A stretch of 64,000 nucleotides of DNA from Olsenella_K sp050953285 (GTDB lineage: Bacteria; Actinomycetota; Coriobacteriia; Coriobacteriales; Atopobiaceae): NCBI GenBank assembly GCA_050953285.1, contig JBMNMK010000002.1, forward strand, positions 558,001 through 622,000, written 5' to 3'. The position numbers were made by a program, and so were the translations under genes. How positions within the stretch are numbered: position 1 is the stretch's first letter; each line of letters begins with the position of its first letter. The notes under the pieces were generated by a model. It saw nothing but the letters and a program-made list of their open reading frames with translations. It was not told the origin of the DNA and ran no database searches. Below are positions 7,946 to 16,146 of this stretch, in pieces.

Positions 7946-8398
7946 ATGGCAGATCTTCTTAGCAAGGAGAGTGTGTTTTTTGATAACCCCTCAGCTACGG
8001 TGGATGAGGTGTTTGAGTTTCTTTCCCAGAAAGCTGTCGAACTTGGTTTAGCGGGCGATAAAACCCAGCTTCTTGAGGCGTTCAAAGCACGTGAGTCTCA
8101 GGGCTCCACGGGCATGGTTGGCGGCTTTGCGCTGCCGCATGCCAAATCTGCGGCCGTGTCACACGATGCCGTGATGGTGGTCAAGTTTGCGCATGAGCTG
8201 GACTGGAAGTCCATGGACAACAAGCCCATTAAGGCTGCCATTGCCATTTTGACCCCTGCGGACAGCGCTGGTGCACACCTGGCCGTCCTGGCAAAGATTG
8301 CCGCCATGCTGATGCAGCCAGCATTTTGTGAGACTATCCTGAACTCGCAGGATGCAGATGAAGTTGTGCGTGCTATCAATGATCGGATCAATGAGTAG
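7946..8398 (+). CDS. PTS fructose-type IIA component
   Basis: This 150-residue cytoplasmic PTS EIIA type-2 (mannitol/fructose) domain accepts phosphate from HPr on His65 in GGFALPHAKS and passes it to an EIIB. It is a stand-alone IIA; the IIB and IIC parts are not in this window. ATG 7946 follows GGGAG by seven bases. It is the first gene of a fru-type set with fruK 49 bases downstream and ptsI beyond. The operator-like repeat and TATAAT upstream are consistent with regulated transcription. Confidence 0.9.
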   Translation: MADLLSKESVFFDNPSATVDEVFEFLSQKAVELGLAGDKTQLLEAFKARESQGSTGMVGGFALPHAKSAAVSHDAVMVVKFAHELDWKSMDNKPIKAAIAILTPADSAGAHLAVLAKIAAMLMQPAFCETILNSQDADEVVRAINDRINE

Positions 8399-8447
8399 TA
8401 CCTGAGGATACTCCCTGGCGCATGTGAACGGTTGAAAGGAGCACCTG

Positions 8448-9374
8448 TTGATTTATACTGTGACGCTCAACCCTGCAATTGATTATGTGATGCACCCGTT
8501 GACCCTTGATATGGGCTTTACCAACCGTTCATCCAGCGAAGAGATCCATATTGGTGGAAACGGTATCAATATCTCGACGCTGCTTAATGAACTGGGAGTT
8601 TCCAACGTAGCTTTGGGTATTGCCGCGGGTTTTACCGGTGAATATCTGATCCATCGCCTACAGGAAAAAGGCATTGCTTCAAACTTTGTCCTTCTCGACA
8701 AGGGCAACACCCGTATCAATGTCAAGCTCCAGGGCATTGTTATGACCATGGTCAACGGCATGGGACCTAAGATCTCCCAGAAAAAGGTTGATGAGCTGCT
8801 TGACCGTATTGACGGCATTGGGGAGGGTGACACCTTGGTGCTCACCGGCTCTATCCCCAAGTCCTTGCCGGACAACATGTATGACATCATCATGCGCCGC
8901 TTGGATGGCCGCGGCATCCGCTTTGTGGTTGATGCGCCAGGAGATCTCCTTATGGAGTCATTGCCCGCAAAGCCGTTCTTGATTAAGCCCAACAACCATG
9001 AGGTCGGCCGCATTTTTGGGGCGCAGCCAGAGACGCCGCAAGACTGCATGCCCTATGCGCACAAGCTGCATGAGCTGGGCGCACAAAACGTTATCGTTTC
9101 CTGCGGTGGCCATGGTGCGGCGCTGGTGGATACCAACGATGAGGAACACATTGTCCCGACAGCCAAGATCAAGCTGGTCAACGCCACCGGTGCGGGAGAT
9201 TCTATGGTGGCCGGGTTTATCGCAAAAGTCATCGAGGGCGCCTCGTACCAAGACGCGCTGATCTTTGCCTCTGCGTGCGGCACGGCTACCGCAGGGTCTA
9301 AGGCCATCGCTAAGCGCGCAACAATTGACCGCGTGGTCAAGGCGCTCCACAAGCAGATGGGTATTGAGGACTAA
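8448..9374 (+). CDS. fruK: 1-phosphofructokinase
   Basis: This 308-residue PfkB-family sugar kinase has the N-terminal MIYTVTLNPAIDYVM and the IGGNGINIS region typical of 1-phosphofructokinase/tagatose kinases, and the ATP-site NATGAGDSMVAGF near residue 250 with the catalytic Asp in GAGD. It converts fructose 1-phosphate to fructose 1,6-bisphosphate, completing PTS fructose uptake into glycolysis. TTG 8448 is chosen because GAAAGGAG lies seven bases upstream and translation there begins exactly where the family does. The IIA neighbour supports fructose over tagatose. Confidence 0.9.
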   Translation: MIYTVTLNPAIDYVMHPLTLDMGFTNRSSSEEIHIGGNGINISTLLNELGVSNVALGIAAGFTGEYLIHRLQEKGIASNFVLLDKGNTRINVKLQGIVMTMVNGMGPKISQKKVDELLDRIDGIGEGDTLVLTGSIPKSLPDNMYDIIMRRLDGRGIRFVVDAPGDLLMESLPAKPFLIKPNNHEVGRIFGAQPETPQDCMPYAHKLHELGAQNVIVSCGGHGAALVDTNDEEHIVPTAKIKLVNATGAGDSMVAGFIAKVIEGASYQDALIFASACGTATAGSKAIAKRATIDRVVKALHKQMGIED

Positions 9375-9412
9375 GATGCGCTGTTCGATGATTAAAAAAA
9401 TATACAGATAAG

Positions 9413-9480
9413 GCACGGGCAAGCGGATTGGTTGTCCGTGCAAATGGAAGGGTGACGAAAAGCTTCGTTGCCCTTCTTAT
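9413..9480 (+). terminator. Two successive hairpins between fruK and ptsI
   Basis: GCACGG (9413-9418) pairs with CCGTGC (9436-9441). GAAGGGTGACGAA (9447-9459) pairs with TTCGTTGCCCTTC (9464-9476), followed by TTAT. The second looks like a terminator, so ptsI may have its own promoter. Confidence 0.6.
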
Positions 9481-9569
9481 AGTTTGCGCGCTTTGGCGTT
9501 ATTATTTCTAAAGGAGTCATCCAAACATCCGTTACGGAGTGCTGTTTGGCGGCACGAAAGGGGATCACT

Positions 9570-11273
9570 ATGTATGAGGGTGTAAATGCATCTGATGGAA
9601 TTGGCATCGGCGTTGCGCGTGTTGCCATTGAGCCAGATCTGACCTTCACGCCCCACAAGCCTGATGATGCAGAGCTCGAAAAGCAGCGCTATGAGGCTGC
9701 TATCGAGAAGTTTATTGGGCAGACCAAAGATCAGATTGAGCGCATGAAGGCCAATGGCCTTGAGAAAGAAGCGGGCATCATGAATGCCCACATCGAGTTT
9801 GCAGAAGATGAGGGCATCAAGGACATGGTCCGCGGCTCAATTGACGGCGGCATGTGCGCTGAGCAAGGCGTTTCTGATGCATATGACATGTACTACAACA
9901 TGTTTGCCAACATGGAAGATGAGCTCTTCCGTGAGAGGGCAGCAGATATTGCCGACGTGAAGACGGCTCTTCTCGCCGATCTTCTGGGCCAGGAGATGGT
10001 TGATCTCTCAAGCTTGCCTGAGCACTCGGTCATCATTGTGCATGAACTGACGCCGTCGATGACTGCAGATATCGATAAGGACAACGTGGCTGCTATTGTG
10101 ACGGAGACGGGCGGCCGTACCTCGCATTCTGCCATCATTGCGCGCGCACTGGAGATCCCGGCGGTGCTCTCTGTTGCTGACTGCACCACCAACATCAAGA
10201 CTGGCCAGATGGTTGTAGTAGACGGTGGCAAGGGTGCCGTTATCGTAGATCCCGACGACGATGCGCTGGCACACTACACGGACAAGGCCAAGAAATATGC
10301 CGCAGACAAGGCAGCGCTTGAGGCGTTCCGCGGCGTTGAGACCAAGACGGCAGACGATAAGCGCGTGCTCTTGGTGGCAAACATCGGCAATCCGTCAGAC
10401 GCTGTTGCAGCTATTGAGCATGATGCAGAGGGCGTTGGCCTCTTTAGGTCTGAGTTCCTCTTCATGGATGCCAAAGAGCTCCCCAGTGAGGATGAGCAGT
10501 TTGCCGCCTACCAAAAGGTAGCGCTGGCCATGAAGGACAAGCCGGTGATCATCCGTACGCTTGATGTGGGCGGCGACAAAGAGATCCCGTATCTAGACAT
10601 GAAGCACGAGGATAACCCCTTCATGGGCTTCCGCGCCGTGCGCTATTGCCTCAACAACCCCGACCAGTACAAGGTCCAGCTGCGCGCCCTACTGCGTGCG
10701 TCAGCGTATGGCGACATCAAGATCATGCTGCCGCTGGTAACCACGGTTGATGAGGTTCGCCAGGTCAAGGATCTGGTTGAGGTCTGCAAGAAGGAGCTCA
10801 CAGCAGAAGGCATCAAGTTCAATCCGGACATTGAGGTCGGCACCATGATTGAGACGCCCTCGGCTTCTCTCATCTCTGACCTTCTGGCCAAGGAGTGCGA
10901 CTTCTTCTCCATTGGCACCAACGACCTCATTGGCTACACCATGTGCGCAGACCGTGGCAATGACCGCGTGGCCTATCTCTACAACGTCTACCAGCCTTCC
11001 GTGCTCCGCTCCCTCAAGAACATCATCCAGAATGGCGCTCGCCAGGGCATCATGGTGGGCATGTGCGGCGAGGCAGCTGCAGATCCGCTGCTTATCCCGC
11101 TGCTGCTCTCCTTTGGCATGACCGAGTTCTCCGTCTCCGCTCCGTCGGTGCTGAGGACCCGTCGTACCATTGCTCAGTGGACCATGGAAGAGGCAGATGC
11201 TCTGGCCGATAAGGTCTTGAAGCTGGAGACCTCCTCAGAGGTTCGCGCTGCTCTGCAGGCGGCCGCCAAGTAA
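9570..11273 (+). CDS. ptsI: PTS enzyme I (phosphoenolpyruvate-protein phosphotransferase)
   Basis: This 567-residue enzyme I transfers phosphate from phosphoenolpyruvate to HPr, starting all PTS sugar uptake. The phosphorylated histidine is in GGRTSHSAIIARA (about residue 186), followed by the PEP-binding barrel with DVGGDKEIPYLD, a Mg-binding region GTMIETPSA, and the active-site cysteine in VGMCGEAA. ATG 9570 is preceded by AAAGGGG eight bases upstream, and the product then begins like other enzymes I (MYEGVNASDGIGIG); an upstream TTG at 9546 would add eight unneeded residues. HPr is not encoded in the window. Confidence 0.95.
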   Translation: MYEGVNASDGIGIGVARVAIEPDLTFTPHKPDDAELEKQRYEAAIEKFIGQTKDQIERMKANGLEKEAGIMNAHIEFAEDEGIKDMVRGSIDGGMCAEQGVSDAYDMYYNMFANMEDELFRERAADIADVKTALLADLLGQEMVDLSSLPEHSVIIVHELTPSMTADIDKDNVAAIVTETGGRTSHSAIIARALEIPAVLSVADCTTNIKTGQMVVVDGGKGAVIVDPDDDALAHYTDKAKKYAADKAALEAFRGVETKTADDKRVLLVANIGNPSDAVAAIEHDAEGVGLFRSEFLFMDAKELPSEDEQFAAYQKVALAMKDKPVIIRTLDVGGDKEIPYLDMKHEDNPFMGFRAVRYCLNNPDQYKVQLRALLRASAYGDIKIMLPLVTTVDEVRQVKDLVEVCKKELTAEGIKFNPDIEVGTMIETPSASLISDLLAKECDFFSIGTNDLIGYTMCADRGNDRVAYLYNVYQPSVLRSLKNIIQNGARQGIMVGMCGEAAADPLLIPLLLSFGMTEFSVSAPSVLRTRRTIAQWTMEEADALADKVLKLETSSEVRAALQAAAK

Positions 11274-11331
11274 GGACCGTCTCTGGGCGATACGTACCGT
11301 GGCCTGCGGTATTGGTGATTGTATTGAAACG

Positions 11332-11368
11332 AAAGACCTCCACCTCTGTCAGGTGGAGGTCTTTTTTT
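11332..11368 (+). terminator. Strong Rho-independent terminator after ptsI
   Basis: AAAGACCTCCACCT and AGGTGGAGGTCTTT form a 14-bp stem with a five-base loop, followed by a T-run. Confidence 0.95.
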
Positions 11369-11440
11369 GAAGCGCGAATCTGGCCAGCACGGGGCGTGGT
11401 CGCCGCACGCCGTGCTGGCCAGCCGTGACGTGCTACCGGG

Positions 11441-12367
11441 CTATTGCGGCACGACAACGTTGAGTACGTGCGGCTCAACGCGTATGGAAAAATGGCTTCC
11501 TGTAAGGGGCTCACCATCCACCTGACACGGGGGAGTGCCCTCTGGAAAGTCCAGTTCAAGGGTGGTAAAGCTCCTCAGCTTAAGTACCGGTGAGTGAGTG
11601 TGTTTACCCACACGCGCGCGTGCAAAGAGGGCGAGCGCGTGTGCAGCGGTGGGGCGTTTTACGGAATAGCACAGGTTGAGCTTGCCATCGTCTGGCTGCG
11701 CGTCAGGACAGACCTTAAAGCCGCCGCCATACGTGGGTCCGTTTTGGATGGCAAATATGATATCGGTAGCATCGATTTCTTCTCCATCACAGACCATGTG
11801 AACAGGCCAACCAGTCAGATTATGGCTGAGTATCTTGATGCCTGACGTGGCAAAAAGACCAGCACCATGCTGTGCGGAGTTGTGAGCGCGCCGCACAGAC
11901 GTATCAAGCGCTATAGCAGCATCTAAGCCAAAGGAAAGTGTCTGAGCAAAATAGATGCCGTTTACCCAGCCTAGATCACATGCCCTTACTCTTCCGTGCA
12001 TGAGCTGGTCAAAGGCTGTGTGAGGATCATTCTTTTTTAATGCAAGGGTACGGGCAAAGTCATTGCCTGATCCCATGGGAATGAGCGCAAAGCGGGGACG
12101 AATATCTTCTGAGATACGCATAAGCCCAGCTATCACCTCATGGACAAGCCCATCTCCGCCGACGGCACAGACCGTATCAAAATCTATTGCCGAAGCTGCA
12201 CGCTGGGTTGCGTCGTGCGGCGCGTGCGTGAGGTAGAGCTCATAGTTCTGCGTAGTGGCTGCGGCACCAAAGAGCTCGGCTACCTTGTGTGCTGCCTCAG
12301 CACCCCTGCCGCTCCTCGACGCGGGGTTTGCAATGATAAGTGTTTTTCCGCAGGCAAAAAGAGACAT
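11441..12367 (-). CDS. Diacylglycerol/lipid kinase family protein (DagK_cat)
   Basis: This 308-residue protein has the DAG-kinase catalytic fold: a start like TLIIANPASRSGRG, the nucleotide motif VCAVGGDGLVHEV at about residue 70, and the IPMGSGNDFAR motif near residue 98. Members (DgkB, YegS, sphingosine kinases) phosphorylate lipids at the cytoplasmic membrane face; in Gram-positives DgkB recycles diacylglycerol from lipoteichoic acid synthesis. The substrate is undecided. ATG 12367 has AAGGGG six bases upstream on the minus strand. It converges with ptsI, whose terminator lies between the two genes. Confidence 0.88.
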   Translation of the reverse strand: MSLFACGKTLIIANPASRSGRGAEAAHKVAELFGAAATTQNYELYLTHAPHDATQRAASAIDFDTVCAVGGDGLVHEVIAGLMRISEDIRPRFALIPMGSGNDFARTLALKKNDPHTAFDQLMHGRVRACDLGWVNGIYFAQTLSFGLDAAIALDTSVRRAHNSAQHGAGLFATSGIKILSHNLTGWPVHMVCDGEEIDATDIIFAIQNGPTYGGGFKVCPDAQPDDGKLNLCYSVKRPTAAHALALFARARVGKHTHSPVLKLRSFTTLELDFPEGTPPCQVDGEPLTGSHFSIRVEPHVLNVVVPQ

Positions 12368-12557
12368 GTGACCCCTTATACACGGATGAATAACGCACTA
12401 AACCATAGCGTATTTTTGTCCCAGCCAAGAACGGAACGTACGGAGATCTGCATATCTGTTAGGTCCCTTTACAGATAACATTCAGGCTGGAAAATGTATA
12501 CGTACTACCGTTCAACCATAAGAGTAATCACTGCTGACCGAAAAACTTTTATTCTGG

Positions 12558-12618
12558 CCTGTGGTGGGGATATTGGGTCAACTATACTCAGGGCGGTGCC
12601 AGGCGCCGGCACCACAGG
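12558..12618 (+). promoter_or_regulatory. Nested palindromes upstream of the iron alcohol dehydrogenase
   Basis: The gene-free stretch 12368-12735 holds CCTGTGGTG (12558-12566) paired with CACCACAGG (12610-12618), and inside it GGTGCC-N7-GGCACC (12595-12613). These could form a cruciform, an RNA stem or a repressor site. A near copy of the dispersed 12-mer (TTTCTTCTCGCC) follows at 12636. I see no clear Rex or FNR box. Confidence 0.45.
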
Positions 12619-12735
12619 ATTTCCTACGAGAGGAATTTCTTCTCGCCTAGAGAAAAATTTCTGACATCACTGCTCAGGAGTGGTGCTTCCAAGGGAGTCT
12701 CAACATAAGTTAGGACTGATAGGGAGGGCATTTTC

Positions 12736-13953
12736 ATGCAGCAGTACATCAACCCGCGCTTTGTGTATCACGGAGAGGGAGCGCTCGACGCACTCAAGAC
12801 GCTCGAGGGCAAGAAGGCAGTTTTGTGCATGGGCGGCGGCTCGCTCAAGCGCAACGGCTACTACGATGTGATTGTCAACAACCTCAAAGAAGCCGGATTT
12901 GAGATCAAGGTAATTGAGGGTATTGAGTCTGATCCATCCGTTGAGACGGTGGAGAAAGGCGCCAAGGAAATGCTGGACTTTGGTCCAGATTGGATTGTTG
13001 CCGTAGGCGGTGGATCTCCTATTGATGCAGCTAAGGCCATGTGGATCAAGTATGAGTACCCCGACATTACCTTTGAGGAAATGACCAAGGTCTTTGGTCT
13101 GCCTAAGCTCCGCAAGAAGGCGCAGTTCTGCGCTGTTACCACCACGTCTGGTACGGGCACTGAGGTCACGGCCTTCTCCATCATTACGGATTACGAGAAG
13201 GGCATCAAGTACCCCATCGCAGACTTTGAGATCACGCCTGACGTGGCAATTGTTGATCCGGCGCTGGTCAAGCAGCTTCCTGTCAAGATGATTGCTTTCA
13301 CGGGCATGGACGCGTTGACCCACGCCATTGAGTCCTATGTTTCTACAGCTCATAGCCCGTATACAGACGCTATGGGCCTGCATGCCATCCGCATGATTAG
13401 AGACAACATCGTCCAGTCCTATTCTGGCGATCAGGCTGCGCGCGCCGCTATGCACGATGCTCAGTGCCTGGCTGGCATGGCATTCTCAAGTGGTCTTTTG
13501 GGCATCGTTCACTCCATGGCTCACAAGACGGGTGCTGCCTTTGAGGGCGGCCACATCATCCATGGCTGCGCAAACGCCATGTATCTGCCTAAGGTCATCC
13601 GCTTCAATGCAGGCATGCGTGACACGGCAGAGCGCTTTGCTCAGATTGCAGATGAGCTCAACTTGGGCGGCACCACGCGTGCTGACAAGGTCGAGAACCT
13701 CATTGGCTGGGTACGCTGGCTCAATGATCAGATGAACATTCCTCATGCCATCAAGAATTATGGTGAGGGCGGCGCTCTGGTCAAAGATGGTGACGGCATT
13801 GTGGGTGAGCGTGAGTTTGAGGAGAAGCTCTCAGACATTGCTGCCAACGCGCTGCTTGACGCCTGCACCGGCGCCAACCCGCGTCCCGTCAACCAGAAGC
13901 AGATGGAGAAGCTGCTCACCGCATGCTACTTTGACGAGGAGATCCACTTCTAG
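12736..13953 (+). CDS. Iron-containing alcohol dehydrogenase (butanol dehydrogenase-like)
   Basis: This 405-residue group III (iron) NAD(P)-dependent alcohol dehydrogenase has the nucleotide motif VGGGSPIDAAKAM near residue 95, TTSGTGTEVT at about 137, and the metal-binding pattern DALTHAIESY and GIVHSMAHKTG followed by a further His. In fermenters such enzymes reduce aldehydes to alcohols to regenerate NAD(P)+. The closest resemblance by eye is to the BdhA/BdhB and YqhD-like branch; the substrate is inferred only. ATG 12736 follows GGGAGG by eight bases. It is monocistronic, with a long upstream region containing palindromes and a terminator downstream. Confidence 0.92.
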   Translation: MQQYINPRFVYHGEGALDALKTLEGKKAVLCMGGGSLKRNGYYDVIVNNLKEAGFEIKVIEGIESDPSVETVEKGAKEMLDFGPDWIVAVGGGSPIDAAKAMWIKYEYPDITFEEMTKVFGLPKLRKKAQFCAVTTTSGTGTEVTAFSIITDYEKGIKYPIADFEITPDVAIVDPALVKQLPVKMIAFTGMDALTHAIESYVSTAHSPYTDAMGLHAIRMIRDNIVQSYSGDQAARAAMHDAQCLAGMAFSSGLLGIVHSMAHKTGAAFEGGHIIHGCANAMYLPKVIRFNAGMRDTAERFAQIADELNLGGTTRADKVENLIGWVRWLNDQMNIPHAIKNYGEGGALVKDGDGIVGEREFEEKLSDIAANALLDACTGANPRPVNQKQMEKLLTACYFDEEIHF

Positions 13954-13986
13954 GATCTGCTTTTCAGCACCAAAGGGTGATTGCGA

Positions 13987-14024
13987 GCGCGGGTACCAGG
14001 CAAGCGTCTGGTACCCGCGCTTCT
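13987..14024. terminator. Bidirectional terminator between ADH and MacB-like operon
   Basis: GCGCGGGTACCAG (13987-13999) pairs perfectly with CTGGTACCCGCGC (14008-14020), followed by TTCTT. It serves convergent genes. Confidence 0.85.
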
Positions 14025-14047
14025 TGTGTGACGAGCTGTGAGCGGAG

Positions 14048-14059
14048 GTTCTTCTCGCC
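14048..14059 (-). repeat. Dispersed 12-mer GGCGAGAAGAAC
   Basis: Exact copy, minus orientation, between the ADH and exporter genes. Confidence 0.85.
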
Positions 14060-14163
14060 CAGCGATACCTGTCGAGTTTGCCCGGAAGCTGTCGAGATGG
14101 TGTCGAGCAGGCGTGCGCATACATCCTGTGACCAGCGCTTTGTGGCGGCTACTGTGGATGCTG

Positions 14164-15366
14164 CTACTGATAGTGCAGAGATTCCACCGGATCAAGCCGG
14201 GCGGCTCGCCAGGCGGGGTAGAAGCCAAAGATGATGCCGATGCCCGTGCAGATGCTGGTGGTCATGATGATGGCTTGCGGTGAGACGTAGGGGACTATCT
14301 GCATGGTGCCGGCCATCTCAGACTGTGAGGCAAAAAACGCCACGGCGGTGGCGCCCAGGTAGCCAAAGAGGATGCCGATAATGCCTCCTACCAGGCACAG
14401 TGTGATGGATTCCAACAAGAATTGAATGGTGATGACGCTGCGGCGCGCGCCCAGAGCCTTGCGAAGGCCAATCTCGCGGATGCGCTCGGTCACGTTGGTG
14501 AGCATCATGTTCATGATCCCGATGCCGCCCACCAGAAGAGAGATGCTGGATACCGCCACCATCAGCATTTGAAAGGCTCCCATGGTGGACTGAAGGTCGT
14601 CAATGAGCGAGGCCATGGTTCTCACGCCTACATAGGTCTCGCCCGATTCACCTTCGTACACGTTGAAGAGCCTATAGATGGCGGCTACGGTGATGGGCTC
14701 GACGCTCCCCATGTCCACGTCCTCTTTGACGTAGCCGATGATTCGGTCAATGTTTTCCCTGTTGGTGACGCGTGCCTGGAAGGTCTTGTAGGGGATAAGC
14801 GACTCTCCGCCGGTAAAGCCCTGAGATTCTAAGACGCCTACGACAGAAAATGTGTCTGAGCCAAGCTGGATGTTTTGTCCGATGGCATCTTCGGGGTTGG
14901 TGAAGAGCTCGCGCGCGGCCTGCGGCTCAAGTACAATAACCTGGCTTCCTAGCTTGAACTCGCTCTGTGTGGGAAACCTGCCTGCCATGAGCTTGGATCC
15001 GTTGGCAATGATGTAGTTGGCGTCCACGCCAGTTGTAAAGACGGTCGTTTCGGCCGTATCGGTGCTGGCAACAAGGGTGTCGGACTGTCCGCCCGTTATG
15101 AACTCGTAAGTGTCACTCAGGTTGTCATTCAGCAGCTTCAGATCGTCTTGTGTGAAGTCTCTTCCCAGGTAGAAGGATATATACACACCACGCGCCTGCT
15201 GCAGTCCAAGTTGGCTCACCAGAGATTGCTTGATGCCGTCAATGAATGCGGTCATGGAAATGACGGCGGCAATGCCTATAACGATACCCAGTATGGTGAG
15301 GAGGCTCCGAGCCCTGTTAGCGCTGATGGCAGAGGCTGTCTCGGCGATAAGATCGCGTGCTTTCAT
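14164..15366 (-). CDS. MacB-type ABC transporter permease (FtsX/MacB fold)
   Basis: This 400-residue membrane protein has one N-terminal membrane helix (SLLTILGIVIGIAAVISMTAF), a large extracytoplasmic domain of about 220 residues, and three C-terminal helices, the MacB/LolCDE layout. The region after the second helix contains NVTERIREIGLRKALGARR, the conserved cytoplasmic coupling segment of MacB permeases. It is the last gene of a three-gene minus-strand operon and overlaps the ATPase stop by four bases (ATGA). MacB-type systems move peptides, lipids or drugs by mechanotransmission rather than classical transport; the cargo is unknown here. Confidence 0.9.
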   Translation of the reverse strand: MKARDLIAETASAISANRARSLLTILGIVIGIAAVISMTAFIDGIKQSLVSQLGLQQARGVYISFYLGRDFTQDDLKLLNDNLSDTYEFITGGQSDTLVASTDTAETTVFTTGVDANYIIANGSKLMAGRFPTQSEFKLGSQVIVLEPQAARELFTNPEDAIGQNIQLGSDTFSVVGVLESQGFTGGESLIPYKTFQARVTNRENIDRIIGYVKEDVDMGSVEPITVAAIYRLFNVYEGESGETYVGVRTMASLIDDLQSTMGAFQMLMVAVSSISLLVGGIGIMNMMLTNVTERIREIGLRKALGARRSVITIQFLLESITLCLVGGIIGILFGYLGATAVAFFASQSEMAGTMQIVPYVSPQAIIMTTSICTGIGIIFGFYPAWRAARLDPVESLHYQ

Positions 15367-16145
15367 GGGCGTACCTCCAGAAGTGTGTTGCCTGCACCTG
15401 GGTGGACGTTTGGAGCGCCTGGTTCTTCTCGCCCCAAGAGGCTTTGGCGGTACGCGCGCTCCTCGTCGTCACTCAAAAGCTTGCCGTCGCGTATGTGAAC
15501 CACGCGATCTGCCCAGGCAGCAACCTCTTCATCGTGCGTGATCAAGACGATGGTTTTGCCGCGTTGCTGCATGCGCTGGAAAGTGTTCATAACGCTGAGG
15601 CCCGTGGCGGTGTCAAGGTTTCCGGTGGGCTCGTCGGCCAAGATGAGGGCGGGGTCGTTGACCAGTGCGCGGGCTATGGCCACACGCTGCATCTGTCCGC
15701 CGGAAAGCTCGTTGGATCGGTGGTAAAAAAGATCGTGCGGAAGGTCTACTTCCAAGAGCGCCTTGCATGCCTTGCGCTCGCGCTCCCTGATGGGGACATT
15801 CCCATAGACCAGCGGCAACATCACGTTTCTCATAACGGTGGCGCGCGGTAAAAGGTTGAAGGATTGAAACACGAAACCCAGCCTTTGTGAGCGGATGTAG
15901 GCAAGCTCGTTGTCGGTGAGCGTGGATACGTCGACACCTTCAAAGGTGTAGGTGCCAGAGGTGGGCCTATCCAGGCAGCCCAAAATGCTCATGAGCGTGG
16001 ATTTACCCGAGCCAGAAGGGCCCATGATGGCTAGAAATTCACCCTCTTGAACGTTCAGGTCAACACCTCTCAAAGCAGGCGTCATCCCAGCGTCAGAGGT
16101 GTATATGCGCCAAATGTTCTGCGCTAAGATCACCTGGCGTGCCAT
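15363..16145 (-). CDS. MacB/LolD-type ABC transporter ATP-binding protein
   Basis: This 260-residue ATPase has Walker A GPSGSGKST, the Q-loop in FVFQSFNLLPRATV, the signature LSGGQMQRVAIARALV, Walker B LILADEPTGNLD and a switch histidine in VLITHDEEVA. It matches the MacB/LolD/FtsE class. ATG 16145 gives MARQVILAQN and sits at the stop of the upstream gene (16147); the longer in-frame start would overlap that gene by 50 bases. A C-terminal tail of about 25 residues after the helical domain is less conserved. It includes a copy of the dispersed 12-mer at 15422-15433, read here as GREE. Confidence 0.92.
   Translation of the reverse strand: MARQVILAQNIWRIYTSDAGMTPALRGVDLNVQEGEFLAIMGPSGSGKSTLMSILGCLDRPTSGTYTFEGVDVSTLTDNELAYIRSQRLGFVFQSFNLLPRATVMRNVMLPLVYGNVPIRERERKACKALLEVDLPHDLFYHRSNELSGGQMQRVAIARALVNDPALILADEPTGNLDTATGLSVMNTFQRMQQRGKTIVLITHDEEVAAWADRVVHIRDGKLLSDDEERAYRQSLLGREEPGAPNVHPGAGNTLLEVRP
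15422..15433 (-). repeat. Dispersed 12-mer GGCGAGAAGAAC
   Basis: Exact copy inside the MacB-like ATPase gene near its 3' end, on the sense strand. Confidence 0.85.
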
Positions 16146-16146
16146 G

